A program made the translations under genes and the position numbers. The notes under the pieces are model-generated. The model made no database searches. It was not told the origin of the DNA and worked only from the letters and a program-made list of their open reading frames with translations. Of a stretch of 64,000 nucleotides of DNA, positions 53,761-62,492 are shown piece by piece; position 1 is the stretch's first letter, and the number at the start of each line of letters is the position of its first letter. Origin of the DNA: UBA2966 sp965242505 (GTDB taxonomy: Bacteria > Pseudomonadota > Alphaproteobacteria > UBA2966); assembly GCA_965242505.1 (NCBI GenBank), contig OZ251449.1, positions 2,728,001 to 2,792,000 of the forward strand, in the 5' to 3' direction.

Positions 53761-54573
53761 TCACGCCTCGAGGAACCCGGCGACCAGGGCCGCCGCCTCG
53801 CCGGGCCGCTCGATCCAGGCGCTGTGACCGGCGCCCTCGAGCATCTCGAGCCGGGCGTCTCCCAGGCCCTCGACGTAGGCGTCGGCGTGAGCGCCGGGCG
53901 CGAGGCGGTCCTCGCGGCCCCAGACGACCAGCGCCGGCCGGTCGTAGCGGTAGAGCCGGTCCCGCAGGGTGCGGTTGTAGAGGTACGGCGGCCGGAAGCC
54001 GACGCGCGACAGGAAGCGGAACATCCCGTAGCGCAGCATCTCGTTCGCGATCTCGCCGCGACCGTCGGGGAACAGGGCGAGCGCCTCGGCCCCGTCCTCG
54101 TCGGCGAACAGCATCCTCCGAAGATCCGGGTATTTCCCGCCGTCCGTCGACTGCGCCGCCATGAAGACGTCGCCGATCGGTTGGCCGGGCACGTACAGGC
54201 CCGTGGCGCCGAGAAGGACGAGGCGGGAGACGCGGCCGGGATGGCGGACCGCGAACTCGGCGGCGAGCCAGCCCCCGACGCCGGCGCCGACGAGCGCGAA
54301 GGCGTCGAGCCCGAGCACGTCGAGGACCTCCAGCAGATGGAACGCGACGTCCTCGATCGTCTCGACGTCGTCGTTCTCGTCGCTGTCCGCGCACCCCGGA
54401 TGGGCCGGCGCGACGACGCGGAACTCGCGCGCCAGCGCCTCGTGGAACGGCAGCAGGCCGGGCCGGGCCGCGTGGACGTCGGCGATGTCGTGCAGGTAGA
54501 CGAGGGGGTCCCCGCCGCCGGCCTCGACGATCCCGACGGCGCGGCCGCGAACGTCCGCGACGCGGGCGCTCAC
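53761..54573 (-). CDS. Alpha/beta hydrolase fold protein lacking the nucleophile Ser
   Basis: A 270-residue alpha/beta-hydrolase fold protein starting at GTG 54573. The acid (GREDRLAPG) and base His (GAGHSAW, about 255) are present, but the nucleophile elbow reads LVGAGVGGWLA (94-104) with Gly98 where Ser is expected, and the HG of the oxyanion strand is replaced by LHDI. It is therefore probably not a classical esterase. It overlaps the LLM monooxygenase gene by GTGA, so it should act in the same process. Confidence 0.85.
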   Translation of the reverse strand: MSARVADVRGRAVGIVEAGGGDPLVYLHDIADVHAARPGLLPFHEALAREFRVVAPAHPGCADSDENDDVETIEDVAFHLLEVLDVLGLDAFALVGAGVGGWLAAEFAVRHPGRVSRLVLLGATGLYVPGQPIGDVFMAAQSTDGGKYPDLRRMLFADEDGAEALALFPDGRGEIANEMLRYGMFRFLSRVGFRPPYLYNRTLRDRLYRYDRPALVVWGREDRLAPGAHADAYVEGLGDARLEMLEGAGHSAWIERPGEAAALVAGFLEA

Positions 54574-55799
54574 GCCGCCGCCTCGCCGAGGGCGGGAAAC
54601 GCCTCGGCGAACAACGCGCCCGAGTCGGACCGCAACCCCGGCGCCACCTCGGTCGCGAACAGCCTCATGCTCTTGCGCGTCAGGTCGTCGGGAAGGTTGC
54701 CGAAATGGAACTGGATCAGGATGACGCCGAGCCTGAACGACTCGATCATCCGCCAGAGCCGCTCGCGCACGGTGGCGGGCGAACCGACGATGACCGAACT
54801 CCAGCGGTCGAGCTCCTCCCACGTCTCCGCGTCGCCGAAGTTGTTGGTCGCCGGGTCGGCGCGCTCGAGATAGGCCCGCCACGACGCCATCGACGCGGAC
54901 GGCGCGCCGGGACCGAAGGTGAGGTTGCGCCCGCGGCTCCTGAGATGTCCCTTGACGCAGTTCCGCAGGAAATACCAGATGCCCTCCCGGGACTCCGCGC
55001 GCGCCCGTTCGTCGCTCTCGCCGACGTAGACGGACAGCAGGATCCCCATGCGATAGGGGTGGAAGGTCCCGCCGTGGGCCTCGATGCGGTCCGCGAAGCG
55101 CTCCACCGCCATGCGGGTCGCGGCGTCGTGGCGCCGGGACGACAGGAAGAAGTCGTAGCCGCGCTTCGCCACCTCGTCCATGGTCTCGAGGCTGAGGGCG
55201 CCGGGAATCCAGATGGGCGGATGCGGCCTCTGTAGCGGGCGCGGCCACGGGTTGACGTAGCGCAGCGGGTAATGGCGTCCCTCGTGGCGGAAGGGGCCGT
55301 CCTCCGTCCAGGAACGGGCGATCAGGTCCACCGCCTCCCAGAACTGCCTGCGGGCCTGGGGTTGGGGGACGTCGTAGTTGAACGCCTCCGGTCCGCCGCC
55401 GACGGCGAAACCGGCGACGAGGCGGCCGCCCGACATGTTGTCGAGCATGGCGTATTCCTCCGCCACCCGAAGGGGATTGAGGTGCAGCGGCAGGATGTTC
55501 CCCAGGATCACCAGCCTGGCCCGCTCGGTCCGCTGGGTCAGCGCCGCCGCGATCAGGTTGGGGGCCGGCATCAACCCGTAGACGTTCTGGTGATGCTCGT
55601 TGAGCACGAGGCCGTCGAAGCCGAGCTCCTCGGCGTAGACGAGCTGATCGATGTATTCCTGATAGACGGCGGCGGACCGCTCGCGGTCCCAGAGCGCGTT
55701 GGGAACCGTCACCCAGCCCGACTCGTACCTGTCGTCGAAGTCCGGCGGCAGGTGCGGATAGGCCATGAAGTGCCAGCAGTAGAGGCGCACCCGATGCAT
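54570..55799 (-). CDS. LLM-class flavin-dependent monooxygenase
   Basis: A 409-residue luciferase-like protein. It contains YAEELGFDGLVLNEHHQNVYGLMPAPNLIAAALTQRT, GGRLVAGFAVGGGPEAFNYDV, and PHPPIWIPGALSLETMDEVAKRGYDF, typical of the bacterial luciferase/alkanal monooxygenase superfamily. It needs FMNH2 or F420H2 from a reductase not seen nearby. Gene order (monooxygenase, then hydrolase-like protein) suggests an oxidative catabolic pair. Confidence 0.9.
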   Translation of the reverse strand: MHRVRLYCWHFMAYPHLPPDFDDRYESGWVTVPNALWDRERSAAVYQEYIDQLVYAEELGFDGLVLNEHHQNVYGLMPAPNLIAAALTQRTERARLVILGNILPLHLNPLRVAEEYAMLDNMSGGRLVAGFAVGGGPEAFNYDVPQPQARRQFWEAVDLIARSWTEDGPFRHEGRHYPLRYVNPWPRPLQRPHPPIWIPGALSLETMDEVAKRGYDFFLSSRRHDAATRMAVERFADRIEAHGGTFHPYRMGILLSVYVGESDERARAESREGIWYFLRNCVKGHLRSRGRNLTFGPGAPSASMASWRAYLERADPATNNFGDAETWEELDRWSSVIVGSPATVRERLWRMIESFRLGVILIQFHFGNLPDDLTRKSMRLFATEVAPGLRSDSGALFAEAFPALGEAAA

Positions 55800-55882
55800 G
55801 GCGCTGGTTCCGGGGGAACCGGTTCCGGAGGCGTCCGCCCGGCGGCGGCTCTCCTCCGGCCGGGGCCCGCGCGCGGTCACGT

Positions 55883-56230
55883 TCAGGGTAATGGAAACTC
55901 CGAACGGCCGACCACAGAGGGCAGCGGGAGCTCGATTTCCGTGACCACGTTCAGGACCGTGATCACGCGGTCCTTCACCATGTGGGCCGTGTCCGAACGG
56001 AAGGCCTTCATGTGGGCGGAGTCCATGTGCGCCGCGATGGCGTCCTCGTCGACGTAGATCTCGTACATGACGTAACGGTTGGGGTTGTCGGCCTCGGCGT
56101 TCACCTGGAACATCAGGCAGCCTTCCTCGTTGGCCTGGGAGTCGGCCGCGTGACGGCGGGCGCGGGCGTCGAACGCCGCCTTGTGGTCGGGGTCGATGTC
56201 GACCTGGGCGAGAACCGCGACTTGAGCCAT
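55883..56230 (-). CDS. Antibiotic biosynthesis monooxygenase (ABM)-domain protein
   Basis: A 115-residue ABM-fold protein: VAVLAQVDIDPDHKAAFDARARRHAADSQANEEGCLMFQV, then YEIYVDEDAIAAHMDSAHMKAF. Small dimeric relatives include YgiN quinol monooxygenase. ATG 56230 has GGAGAGG upstream. It is 83 bases upstream of the LLM gene in the same direction. Confidence 0.88.
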   Translation of the reverse strand: MAQVAVLAQVDIDPDHKAAFDARARRHAADSQANEEGCLMFQVNAEADNPNRYVMYEIYVDEDAIAAHMDSAHMKAFRSDTAHMVKDRVITVLNVVTEIELPLPSVVGRSEFPLP

Positions 56231-56324
56231 GGGGTTTCCTCTCCGTTGTCGGTTGCGGGTCGCCGACAACGATTAGCCGGTCGCGCGCCGCGCGTCCAGC
56301 GCCCCATGTCCGACCCGCCTTTCC

Positions 56325-56419
56325 CCCCCCCTCGTTCTCCCTCCCCCTCTTCTTCTCCCTCCCCCTGGCAGGGGGAGGGTCGGGGTGGGGGTCACGCCAG
56401 GGGGGCGAAACGCGGGCTA
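56325..56419. repeat. Composite palindromic repeat fragment (P1 only), copy 13
   Basis: Reversed P1 with a duplicated lead (CTCCCTCCCCCT twice) and the terminal CGAAACGCGGGCTA; the CTA is the stop codon of the GST gene. Confidence 0.8.
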
Positions 56420-57046
56420 CGCCTGGGCGCTGGGCCGGGCGGCGACCGTTTCGCGCCAGCGCTCGACGTTGGGGTGCCCGGCGGGGATCTCCTTCTCGAC
56501 CCGGGCGGCGAAATCGACCGTCGCCAGCGCCGTGATGTCCGCCGCGCTGAAGCCGGGTCCGGCCACGTGCTCGCTCTCGCCGAGCCGTTCGTCCAGCAGG
56601 TCCATGAAGTAGGCGATGCGCCGGCGCCCCCGGTCCGCCAGCGCCGGGATCTGCTCGTGGGAGACGGGTCCCGGCAAGGCGCGGCCGGCGAACGCGTCGA
56701 CGGAGTTGCGCAACACCTCGCCGACGGCGATCAGGCCATCGACCTCGCACTTGTGCTCCCACGCGCCTATGGCCGCCTGCTCGACCGGCGTCGTTCCGAG
56801 GAGCGCGGGCTCGGGATGGATCGCCTCGACGTAGCGGCAGATCGTCGCGGCCTCGCGGACGCATACGCCGTCGTCGAGTTCGAGCACGGGCACGGTGCGC
56901 CAGGGATTGACGGCCCGGTACGCGTCCCCGTGCTGCTCCCGGGCCATCAGGTCGACCTGCTGGACCGGAATCGAGAGGCCCTTCTCGGCCAGGAACATCC
57001 GCACCCGCCGGGGATTGGGGGCGCCCTTGAAGTCGTAGAGTTTCAT
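56417..57046 (-). CDS. Glutathione S-transferase family protein
   Basis: A 209-residue GST: thioredoxin-like N-terminus MKLYDFKGAPNPRRVRMFLAEKGL, VNPWRTVPVLELDDG with the cis-Pro (about 57) and REAATICRYVE, then the helical C-domain with ADITALATVDFAARV. AGGAAAGGATG precedes the ATG. It could act on products of the nearby hydrolase or dehalogenase genes. Confidence 0.92.
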   Translation of the reverse strand: MKLYDFKGAPNPRRVRMFLAEKGLSIPVQQVDLMAREQHGDAYRAVNPWRTVPVLELDDGVCVREAATICRYVEAIHPEPALLGTTPVEQAAIGAWEHKCEVDGLIAVGEVLRNSVDAFAGRALPGPVSHEQIPALADRGRRRIAYFMDLLDERLGESEHVAGPGFSAADITALATVDFAARVEKEIPAGHPNVERWRETVAARPSAQA

Positions 57047-57345
57047 TCGGTCATCCTTTCCTGCGCCGCCGGCCGCGCGGGCCGCCGGATATTTCGAGTG
57101 AGTTCGGTCGGTTGCCGCCCGTCGCGCCGGTCATCTCTCAGGAACGCCGCGCAGGCCGCCGCGCGGGCGGGAAACATGGCGACCGCGCAGGGCGCGTCCA
57201 TGCCTGCGCGGAGGCCATCCCGGACGTGTTTTCGGACGCTTGCTCAAGGCGTTGACTGCTTATCCACAAAGGACCGGCGAGCATGGACGGTCCCCGGCGC
57301 GGCGGGATCGGCCGCGCCGCGCGGGGCGCTCCATGCCCGGCGCCT
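57047..57345. other. Intergenic region with a lone DnaA-box match
   Basis: No gene seen. It contains TTATCCACA (57260-57268), a perfect DnaA box, eight bases after a TTGACT. A single box is not an origin. Confidence 0.4.
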
Positions 57346-58041
57346 CTACGCCGCCCGCCGTTCCCGCGCCAGGGCGTTCGCGAGAGCCCCCAGATTGGGA
57401 ACGGTATAGGTCGGCGTGACGCCGATCGGCAGGGCCGGATGCCGGGCGCGATTGGTCCACGCGGTATCGAGGCCGGCGGTGTCGGCGCCGGTGACCTCCC
57501 AGAAATGGCCCGTGACCCACAGGACCTCGCTCTTCTTGCAGCCGGCCTTGCGGACGCCGAGGCTGAAGACCTTGGGCGACGGCTTGAACGCCCGGGCCTC
57601 CTCGCCGCTCGAGATGATGTCGTCGAAATACTCCTGGATGCCGGCGTACTCGGTGTGATCGAGCAGCATCCGCCTGGTGGGGTTGGCGACGATCTTCAGC
57701 TTGAGGCCGAGGCTCTTGAGCTTGCGAAGCGCGCCCGGGACGTCGGGATAGGCCCGCAGCTTGTGGTACTGGGACATCACGTCCGCGATGGCCTTCTCCG
57801 ACAGCTTGACGTGGTGGTAGTCGAGAGCCCAGCGGAGCGCGGCCTCCGTCAGGCCCGGGTGCGGCACGAAGCGGTCGGAGAGCGTGACGTAGAACATCGC
57901 CCACTTCTGCTGGAAGCGCCAGTCGCGCGCGATCTCGTTCGACAGGTTGCTCTCGCCGACATGGGGCTCGAGCGCCTCGGAAATCGAGTAGTTGTCGACG
58001 AGGGTCCCCCAGCTGTCGAAGAGCAGAACCTTGTACTTCAT
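57346..58041 (-). CDS. HAD-superfamily hydrolase, type II haloacid dehalogenase-like
   Basis: A 231-residue HAD protein. Motif I is LLFDSWGTLVD with the nucleophile Asp (about 9), motif II is IVANPT, motif III Lys in AFKPSPKVF and motif IV WVTGHFWEVTGADTAGLDTAW. The arrangement is that of haloacid dehalogenase type II. GGGAGG precedes ATG 58041. Confidence 0.88.
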   Translation of the reverse strand: MKYKVLLFDSWGTLVDNYSISEALEPHVGESNLSNEIARDWRFQQKWAMFYVTLSDRFVPHPGLTEAALRWALDYHHVKLSEKAIADVMSQYHKLRAYPDVPGALRKLKSLGLKLKIVANPTRRMLLDHTEYAGIQEYFDDIISSGEEARAFKPSPKVFSLGVRKAGCKKSEVLWVTGHFWEVTGADTAGLDTAWTNRARHPALPIGVTPTYTVPNLGALANALARERRAA

Positions 58042-58167
58042 CGGAGCCTCCCTGGTCTCATGCACGGTGATCGGCGCGTTCGACCGCGCGGTTCGCGGCG
58101 ACGCCCGTTCCGATCCCGGAGTCTGCACGCCGACCCGAGGCGCTTCAAGGGTGAGGACAGCGACCGG

Positions 58168-58207
58168 CCTCCCCCTCGTTCTCCCTCCCCCTGGCAGGGG
58201 GAAGGGC
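58168..58207. repeat. Fragment of composite repeat (half of P1)
   Basis: CTCCCTCCCCCTGGCAGGGGG only; both ends are gone. It sits at the 3' end of the coiled-coil gene. Confidence 0.6.
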
Positions 58208-58209
58208 GG

Positions 58210-58668
58210 TCACTCGGCGGGCGCGGAGCGGCGGAGCAGTTCGTCGAGGGCCGCGGTCTGGCGTTGGCTGGCCTGGATCGATTCGTCGAGGGCGGCGGCC
58301 TGGCGCTGGCCGTCCCGGACCAGTTCATCGAGCGCCGCCATGGCTTCCTCGTGGCGCTTGTCGTCGGCCCGAGCCGATTCGGCGAACGCCGCCATGGTTT
58401 CCTCGTGGCGGCGCGCCCCCTCGGCCATGGCCTGCTCGTGGCGGCGGGCCCCCTCGGCCATGGCCTCCTTGTGGCGGCGTTCGTCGGCCTGATGCTGTTG
58501 GTCGAGGATGACGGCGCGTTCCCTGTTGGCGCGGATCATGGCGCGGATGCCGTACAAGACGACGGCGATCTGGCCGCCGCCGATCAGGACGGTGGCGGCG
58601 ACCTGTCCGTAGGCGGCCCAGAGAGCGTAGGTCCGGATCGCAAGCGTGGCGGCCTGGTATTCGTCCAT
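58210..58668 (-). CDS. Membrane-anchored coiled-coil protein with tandem repeats
   Basis: A 152-residue protein: one N-terminal membrane helix (ALWAAYGQVAATVLIGGGQIAVVLYGI, about 15-41), then a long charged helix. It includes repeats of about 11 residues (EGARRHEQAMA, EGARRHEETMA) followed by RHEEAMAALDELV and QAAALDESIQ. It probably forms a coiled coil on the cytoplasmic face. No named family; similar predicted proteins are common in alphaproteobacteria. Confidence 0.75.
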   Translation of the reverse strand: MDEYQAATLAIRTYALWAAYGQVAATVLIGGGQIAVVLYGIRAMIRANRERAVILDQQHQADERRHKEAMAEGARRHEQAMAEGARRHEETMAAFAESARADDKRHEEAMAALDELVRDGQRQAAALDESIQASQRQTAALDELLRRSAPAE

Positions 58669-58807
58669 GAACGTTCTCCTTCAGGCCGGGACGCTACCGG
58701 ATTTCCGCGCGAACGGGAAGTCGCTTCGGGCGGGCGGCGCGGGAAAGAAAAAGGGCGGGGGATGGCCGGCGCGGCTCGCCGCCATGATCGCGCCCGCCGA
58801 GTGGCCG

Positions 58808-59222
58808 CTCTTCCCCCCTGACCACCCAATACTCCTCCCCCCTGGCAGGGGGGAGGTCGGGAGGGGGGTCCGCGCGGCCCCGCGACGCCGTTCGCGCTCC
58901 GCTCCACCGCCGCGACCCCCACCTTGATCCTCCCCCTGCAAGGGGGAGGGAGCAGGAAGGAAGACGGAGGGAGCCATTCATACTCCCCCCTGACCATCCG
59001 CACTCCTCCCCCCTGACAGGGGGGAGGTCGGGAGGGGGGTCCGCGCGGCCCCGCGACGCTACTCGCGCCCCGCTCCGCCGCCGCGACCCCCACCTTGATC
59101 CTCCCCCTGCAAGGGGGAGGGAGCAGGAAGGAAGACGGAGGGCGCCATTCATACTCCCCCCGGCCACCCAATACTCCTCCCCCCTGACAGGGGGGAGGTC
59201 GGGAGGGGGTCGCGCGGCCCCG
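58808..59222. repeat. Array of composite repeats, 171-bp period
   Basis: Three forward P2 palindromes start at about 58831, 59002 and 59173, exactly 171 bases apart, with P1 between them. Two full units and a partial third are nearly identical, including the GCGGCCCCGCGACG stretch. This shows a local tandem duplication of a repeat unit. The rest of 58669-58807 holds no gene. Confidence 0.9.
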
Positions 59223-59238
59223 CGACGCCGCGGGACGT

Positions 59239-59418
59239 TCAGTCGATCGAAAGACGCCGTTTGATCTGTTGCAGTATTTCCCGGCGTTGCTCTTCCGTGT
59301 ACTTATCCGGGTCGGGCACGTTGTACGTCATCCCGTCGTCGTCTACATACACGGTTCGAACGTTCGACGGTTTCAAGCCGAACGCGCGCACCCTGGAATA
59401 GTAATCATCCTTGGTGAT
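59239..59418 (-). CDS. HicA-like partner protein without canonical start
   Basis: A 59-residue frame: TKDDYYSRVRAFGLKPSNVRTVY, then DDGMTYNVPDPDKYTEEQRREILQQIKRRLSID. It looks like the small partner that follows DUF1902 (HicB-like) genes; relatives start M-T-x-x-D-Y-Y. Here the position of the start Met is an ATC (59416-59418), six bases after a perfect GGAGA. The gene either uses a non-AUG start or has lost its start by one substitution. The upstream gene overlaps it by 14 bases. Confidence 0.6.
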   Translation of the reverse strand: MTKDDYYSRVRAFGLKPSNVRTVYVDDDGMTYNVPDPDKYTEEQRREILQQIKRRLSID

Positions 59419-59716
59419 GCGCCGTCTCCGGCCCGGCCCGTTCGGCGAGGATTTGCTCCGGAATGGCCGCGACCGGAATGGCGGCGAACGGATAGGTGTC
59501 CGGGTCCGAGTCCTCCACGCGGGTCACGACGACCTTCTCTCCCACCGCCTCGTAGAGGTCCCTGATCGCGCCGGGGACTTCCGCCCACAAGGAGGACATG
59601 TCCGGCGCGGCGACCAGGAGGCCCCTCAACTCCGAGCTCTCGGCATAGAACAAGCCGGTGTTCCCTTCCCTGACCCGAACGCGGACGATTCGCCCCATGT
59701 TCTTCGATCCGCCCAT
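59405..59716 (-). CDS. DUF1902 (HicB-like) protein
   Basis: A 103-residue protein of the DUF1902/HicB-like type: RIVRVRVREGNTGLFYAESSELRGLLVAAPDMSSLWAEVPGAI, followed by a variable tail. HicB proteins are antitoxins with a degenerate RNase H fold, and DUF1902 is a related family. ATG 59716 is chosen for GGGAGGG eight bases upstream. Its downstream neighbour at 59239 lacks a canonical start. Confidence 0.8.
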   Translation of the reverse strand: MGGSKNMGRIVRVRVREGNTGLFYAESSELRGLLVAAPDMSSLWAEVPGAIRDLYEAVGEKVVVTRVEDSDPDTYPFAAIPVAAIPEQILAERAGPETAHHQG

Positions 59717-59852
59717 ATGGTTTTCCCTCCCATGCTTCGGGTCGCGCCGCAACGGCGCCGAACCGGCATATTCACAGGGTCATACTGCATGGAGCCATGG
59801 TGTCAACCCCATTCCGGCAGGGGATGGCCGTTTCGGCCCGCGCCGGCGCGGC

Positions 59853-59886
59853 AAAGAAAAGGGGCGGGGGATGGCCCCCCGCCCCT
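59853..59886 (-). terminator. Rho-independent terminator of the porin gene
   Basis: On the minus strand AGGGGCGGGGG and CCCCCGCCCCT form an 11-base-pair stem with a five-base loop, followed by TTTCTTT. It begins about 24 bases after the porin stop. Confidence 0.75.
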
Positions 59887-59909
59887 GGCGGCTTCCGCCG
59901 GAAGCCGGG

Positions 59910-61007
59910 TCAGAAGTTGACCGCGACGCCCGCGGTGAATGCCGAACCCTCGTTGCTGCCGCCGAGCTCCGAGGTCACCTCCGCGTTCTGGTACGACGCC
60001 AGGAGGCGCACGCCCGGACCGAGGGTGTATTTCGTGCCCAGGGCCCACACCGACAACTCGCTGCTGTCGGGGTCGGCGACGGTGCCGTCGACCTCGCCAT
60101 CGTGGAACGTCGCGCTCACCGCCCACGGGCCCTGCCCGTAGCTCGCGCCGACGCTGTACGCCGTGCCGGTGGCGTTGTTCATGTCGTCTTCCACGTCGGC
60201 CATGTGGCCGCCGAAGCTGAAGCCGCTGGCGGTGACCTTGGCGCCGCCGTTGACGACCTGGTAGTCCTCCGCGCCGTCCGGACCGCCGGCCGAGCCCGCG
60301 CCGAGCACGAGGGCGACCTTCATGCCGCCCACGTCGCCGGAGTACTGGACCGAGCCGTCGAGCGCGTTGGTGTAGTTCGCCGTGTCGTCCGACCCGCTCG
60401 TCCCGATGTTCTTGCCGCCCGTGTTCTGGATTTCGGGGCGGTGGGTCACCGAGATCTGGAAGCCGTTGAAGCGCGGCGTGAAGTAGGTGAGGGCCGGGTC
60501 GTCGTTCGAGACGTCGGGGTGGGCCGAGCCGAGCGGCTTGCGGAAGAAGAGGCCAGCGCCGACACCCTCAGGGAGAACCAGCCATTCCGTCGTCACGCCC
60601 GAGGTGACGCCGTGGGACACGTTCGGGCCCGTCGCCGACCAGCTGTGGACGTAGCGCCCGGAGTTCTTGTTCCCGAACCTGAGCATCCCCCACGCGCCCG
60701 AAAGGTCGAGCCAGGTCTCGTCGATCTGGTCGCCGCCGGTCTGGCTCTCGAGCTCGATGCGCCCGCCGATCTTGAGGCCGTTGTCGAGCTCGCCGGCCAG
60801 CTTGAAGTGGACCTCGGAGTCGACATGGTGCAGGACGGAGCTCTTGTTCTCGTCCATGTCCTGGCTGGCGAAGTGGGTGTCGTGCCAGAGGTAGCCGCCC
60901 ACCGAGAGGGCCGGCTTCATCATCTCGGCCGCCGCGACGCCCGGAAGCGCCATCCCGGCGCCCGCCAGAGCGCTGGTGGCGAGAAGCCTGCTCTTGTGCG
61001 TTTTCAT
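59910..61007 (-). CDS. Outer-membrane porin
   Basis: A 365-residue protein with a signal peptide (MKTHKSRLLATSALAGAGMALPGVAAAE, cut before or after the AE) and a sequence of alternating beta strands ending in Phe, the OMP signature. LRFGNKNSGRYVHSW, ITYF-like ALTYFTPRFNGFQISV and the final AFTAGVAVNF are typical of 16-stranded general porins of alphaproteobacteria. It lets small solutes cross the outer membrane. GGAGG lies nine bases before the ATG. Confidence 0.93.
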   Translation of the reverse strand: MKTHKSRLLATSALAGAGMALPGVAAAEMMKPALSVGGYLWHDTHFASQDMDENKSSVLHHVDSEVHFKLAGELDNGLKIGGRIELESQTGGDQIDETWLDLSGAWGMLRFGNKNSGRYVHSWSATGPNVSHGVTSGVTTEWLVLPEGVGAGLFFRKPLGSAHPDVSNDDPALTYFTPRFNGFQISVTHRPEIQNTGGKNIGTSGSDDTANYTNALDGSVQYSGDVGGMKVALVLGAGSAGGPDGAEDYQVVNGGAKVTASGFSFGGHMADVEDDMNNATGTAYSVGASYGQGPWAVSATFHDGEVDGTVADPDSSELSVWALGTKYTLGPGVRLLASYQNAEVTSELGGSNEGSAFTAGVAVNF

Positions 61008-61046
61008 TCGTGATCCTCCGTAACCAACAGGGTTGTTTGGCCAAAA

Positions 61047-61075
61047 ACCATACGACGCGTCTTTGCGCCCTTCAA
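61047..61075 (-). promoter_or_regulatory. Promoter of the porin gene
   Basis: Minus strand TTGAAG (61075-61070), 17 bases, TATGGT (61052-61047), 40 bases before the porin start. The palindrome TTTGGCCAAA lies just downstream, inside the transcribed leader. Confidence 0.6.
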
Positions 61076-61249
61076 CGTAAGCACGCGCCGTTCCGCCGAA
61101 TCAACGGGAATCCGCGGGTTCGGCGGCGGAACCGCGCGCCGCGGGCGAGAACGACACGGAATGTGGCTTTTTCGCCACACCCGGCGCAGGCGGCTTGGCG
61201 TTCGGCCTGCTCAAGCTGCTGCTCCCCCGCCGCCGAACGACCCCCGCCC

Positions 61250-61352
61250 CGCGCACTCCTCCCCCCTGGCAGGGGGGAGGTCGGGAGGGGGGTCCGCGGC
61301 CCCGCAACGCCGCGCAATCTCCGATCCCTGCCGGTATGAGAAATGCGGCCTA
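61250..61352. repeat. Composite palindromic repeat, P2 plus right end, copy 14
   Basis: Forward P2 (about 61255-61295) and the right terminus GGTATGAGAAATGCGGCCTA (61333-61352). The final CTA is the TAG stop of the Fic gene. P1 is missing. Confidence 0.87.
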
Positions 61353-62465
61353 AACGATCTCCTCGCCCTCGCAGATGTTGACGAGCTCGGCCAGGACCAG
61401 GATTTGGGCGCGTCTTCCCCGACCTTCTCGCAGGACCTTCAGGATGCCGCTGCTGCGCAACTGACGAAGCAGATGGGACACGGCCTGCCGACTCGGCGCG
61501 AGACCGTCGGGAAACCGAAGCATCGCGCTCCGGAACAACGGGCGCTCGAACATCTGGTCGAGGAGCGGGATGGCGTATTGTGAGTGCGTGAGAGCCAGCA
61601 CCCTCTCCTTCAGGTCCGCGTAGAGGTCGATGATCGCTTTCGCCTTGTCGGCGTTCGCTCGCGCTTCCTCCTCGACCGCGCGCAGAAAGAAGCCTATCCA
61701 GAGGTTCCAGCCATCGTTCCGTCGGCTGAGGGCGCGCAGCCCCGAGACGTATTCGTCCCTGTGTCGTTCAAGGTACGACGATAGATAGAACATCGGGCGC
61801 GAAAGGAGTTTCTTCTCCGCGAGAAACAGCGGTATCAGAATGCGTCCGATACGCCCGTTGCCGTCCAGGAAGGGATGGATGATTTCGAACTGAGCGTGGA
61901 CCACGGCCATTTGGACGAGTCCGTCGGGGGATTCCGCGTGATAGTACTTCTCCCACGCATCCAGTTCGGGCATCAGGGTCTCCGGGGCCGGCGGGACGAA
62001 ATCGGCCTTTCCTATCGGGGAGCCCGGGGCGCCGATCCAGTTCTGGATTTTCCGAAACTGGCCCCGCCCCATGTTTCGGCCACGCACGTTTTGGAGAAGT
62101 ATCGAGTGAAGCTCCAGCAGTAGGTTGAGGTTGAATGGTTTTTCGCCGAGCGCCTTCTCGCCGCGGCGGAGCGCCTGGCGGTAGTTGATGACCTCCTCGA
62201 AATCCCAGCGTCGTGTTTCGTGCTCGGGTTCTTCCCCCGCTTCGAATTTGAGGACTTCACCAAGAGTTGCCTGTGTGCCTTCTATGCGTGACGAGAGCAC
62301 TGCTTCCCGGGTCGTGAGTGGGGACAACAGGACCTCGGGGTTGGGCACGCCGTAGAGGACTCCGTCGTAGAGGGCGAGCGAACGGTTGGCTCGCCCCATC
62401 AGCGGAATGAGAGGCTCCCACTCGATATTCCCGATTGGCAGCCCCTGTGGCTCGAACGGTTTCAT
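61350..62465 (-). CDS. Fic-family protein (adenylyltransferase)
   Basis: A 371-residue Fic protein. It has the N-terminal Fic_N region with inhibitory motif SSRIEGTQATLGE (58-70), the core loop HPFLDGNGRIGRILIP (197-212) and a C-terminal winged-helix DNA-binding domain (PSRQAVSHLLRQLRSSGILKVLREG). The helix-turn-helix suggests it binds its own promoter. It should add AMP to target proteins. Confidence 0.92.
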   Translation of the reverse strand: MKPFEPQGLPIGNIEWEPLIPLMGRANRSLALYDGVLYGVPNPEVLLSPLTTREAVLSSRIEGTQATLGEVLKFEAGEEPEHETRRWDFEEVINYRQALRRGEKALGEKPFNLNLLLELHSILLQNVRGRNMGRGQFRKIQNWIGAPGSPIGKADFVPPAPETLMPELDAWEKYYHAESPDGLVQMAVVHAQFEIIHPFLDGNGRIGRILIPLFLAEKKLLSRPMFYLSSYLERHRDEYVSGLRALSRRNDGWNLWIGFFLRAVEEEARANADKAKAIIDLYADLKERVLALTHSQYAIPLLDQMFERPLFRSAMLRFPDGLAPSRQAVSHLLRQLRSSGILKVLREGRGRRAQILVLAELVNICEGEEIV

Positions 62466-62492
62466 TTTATGTCTTGGCTGTTGGGCGCAAAA

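Noticed and set aside
58738..58770. Second rho-independent terminator resembling the one after the porin
   Set aside because: The AAAGAAAAAGGGCGGGGGATGGCC part is similar, but the other arm of the stem is missing.
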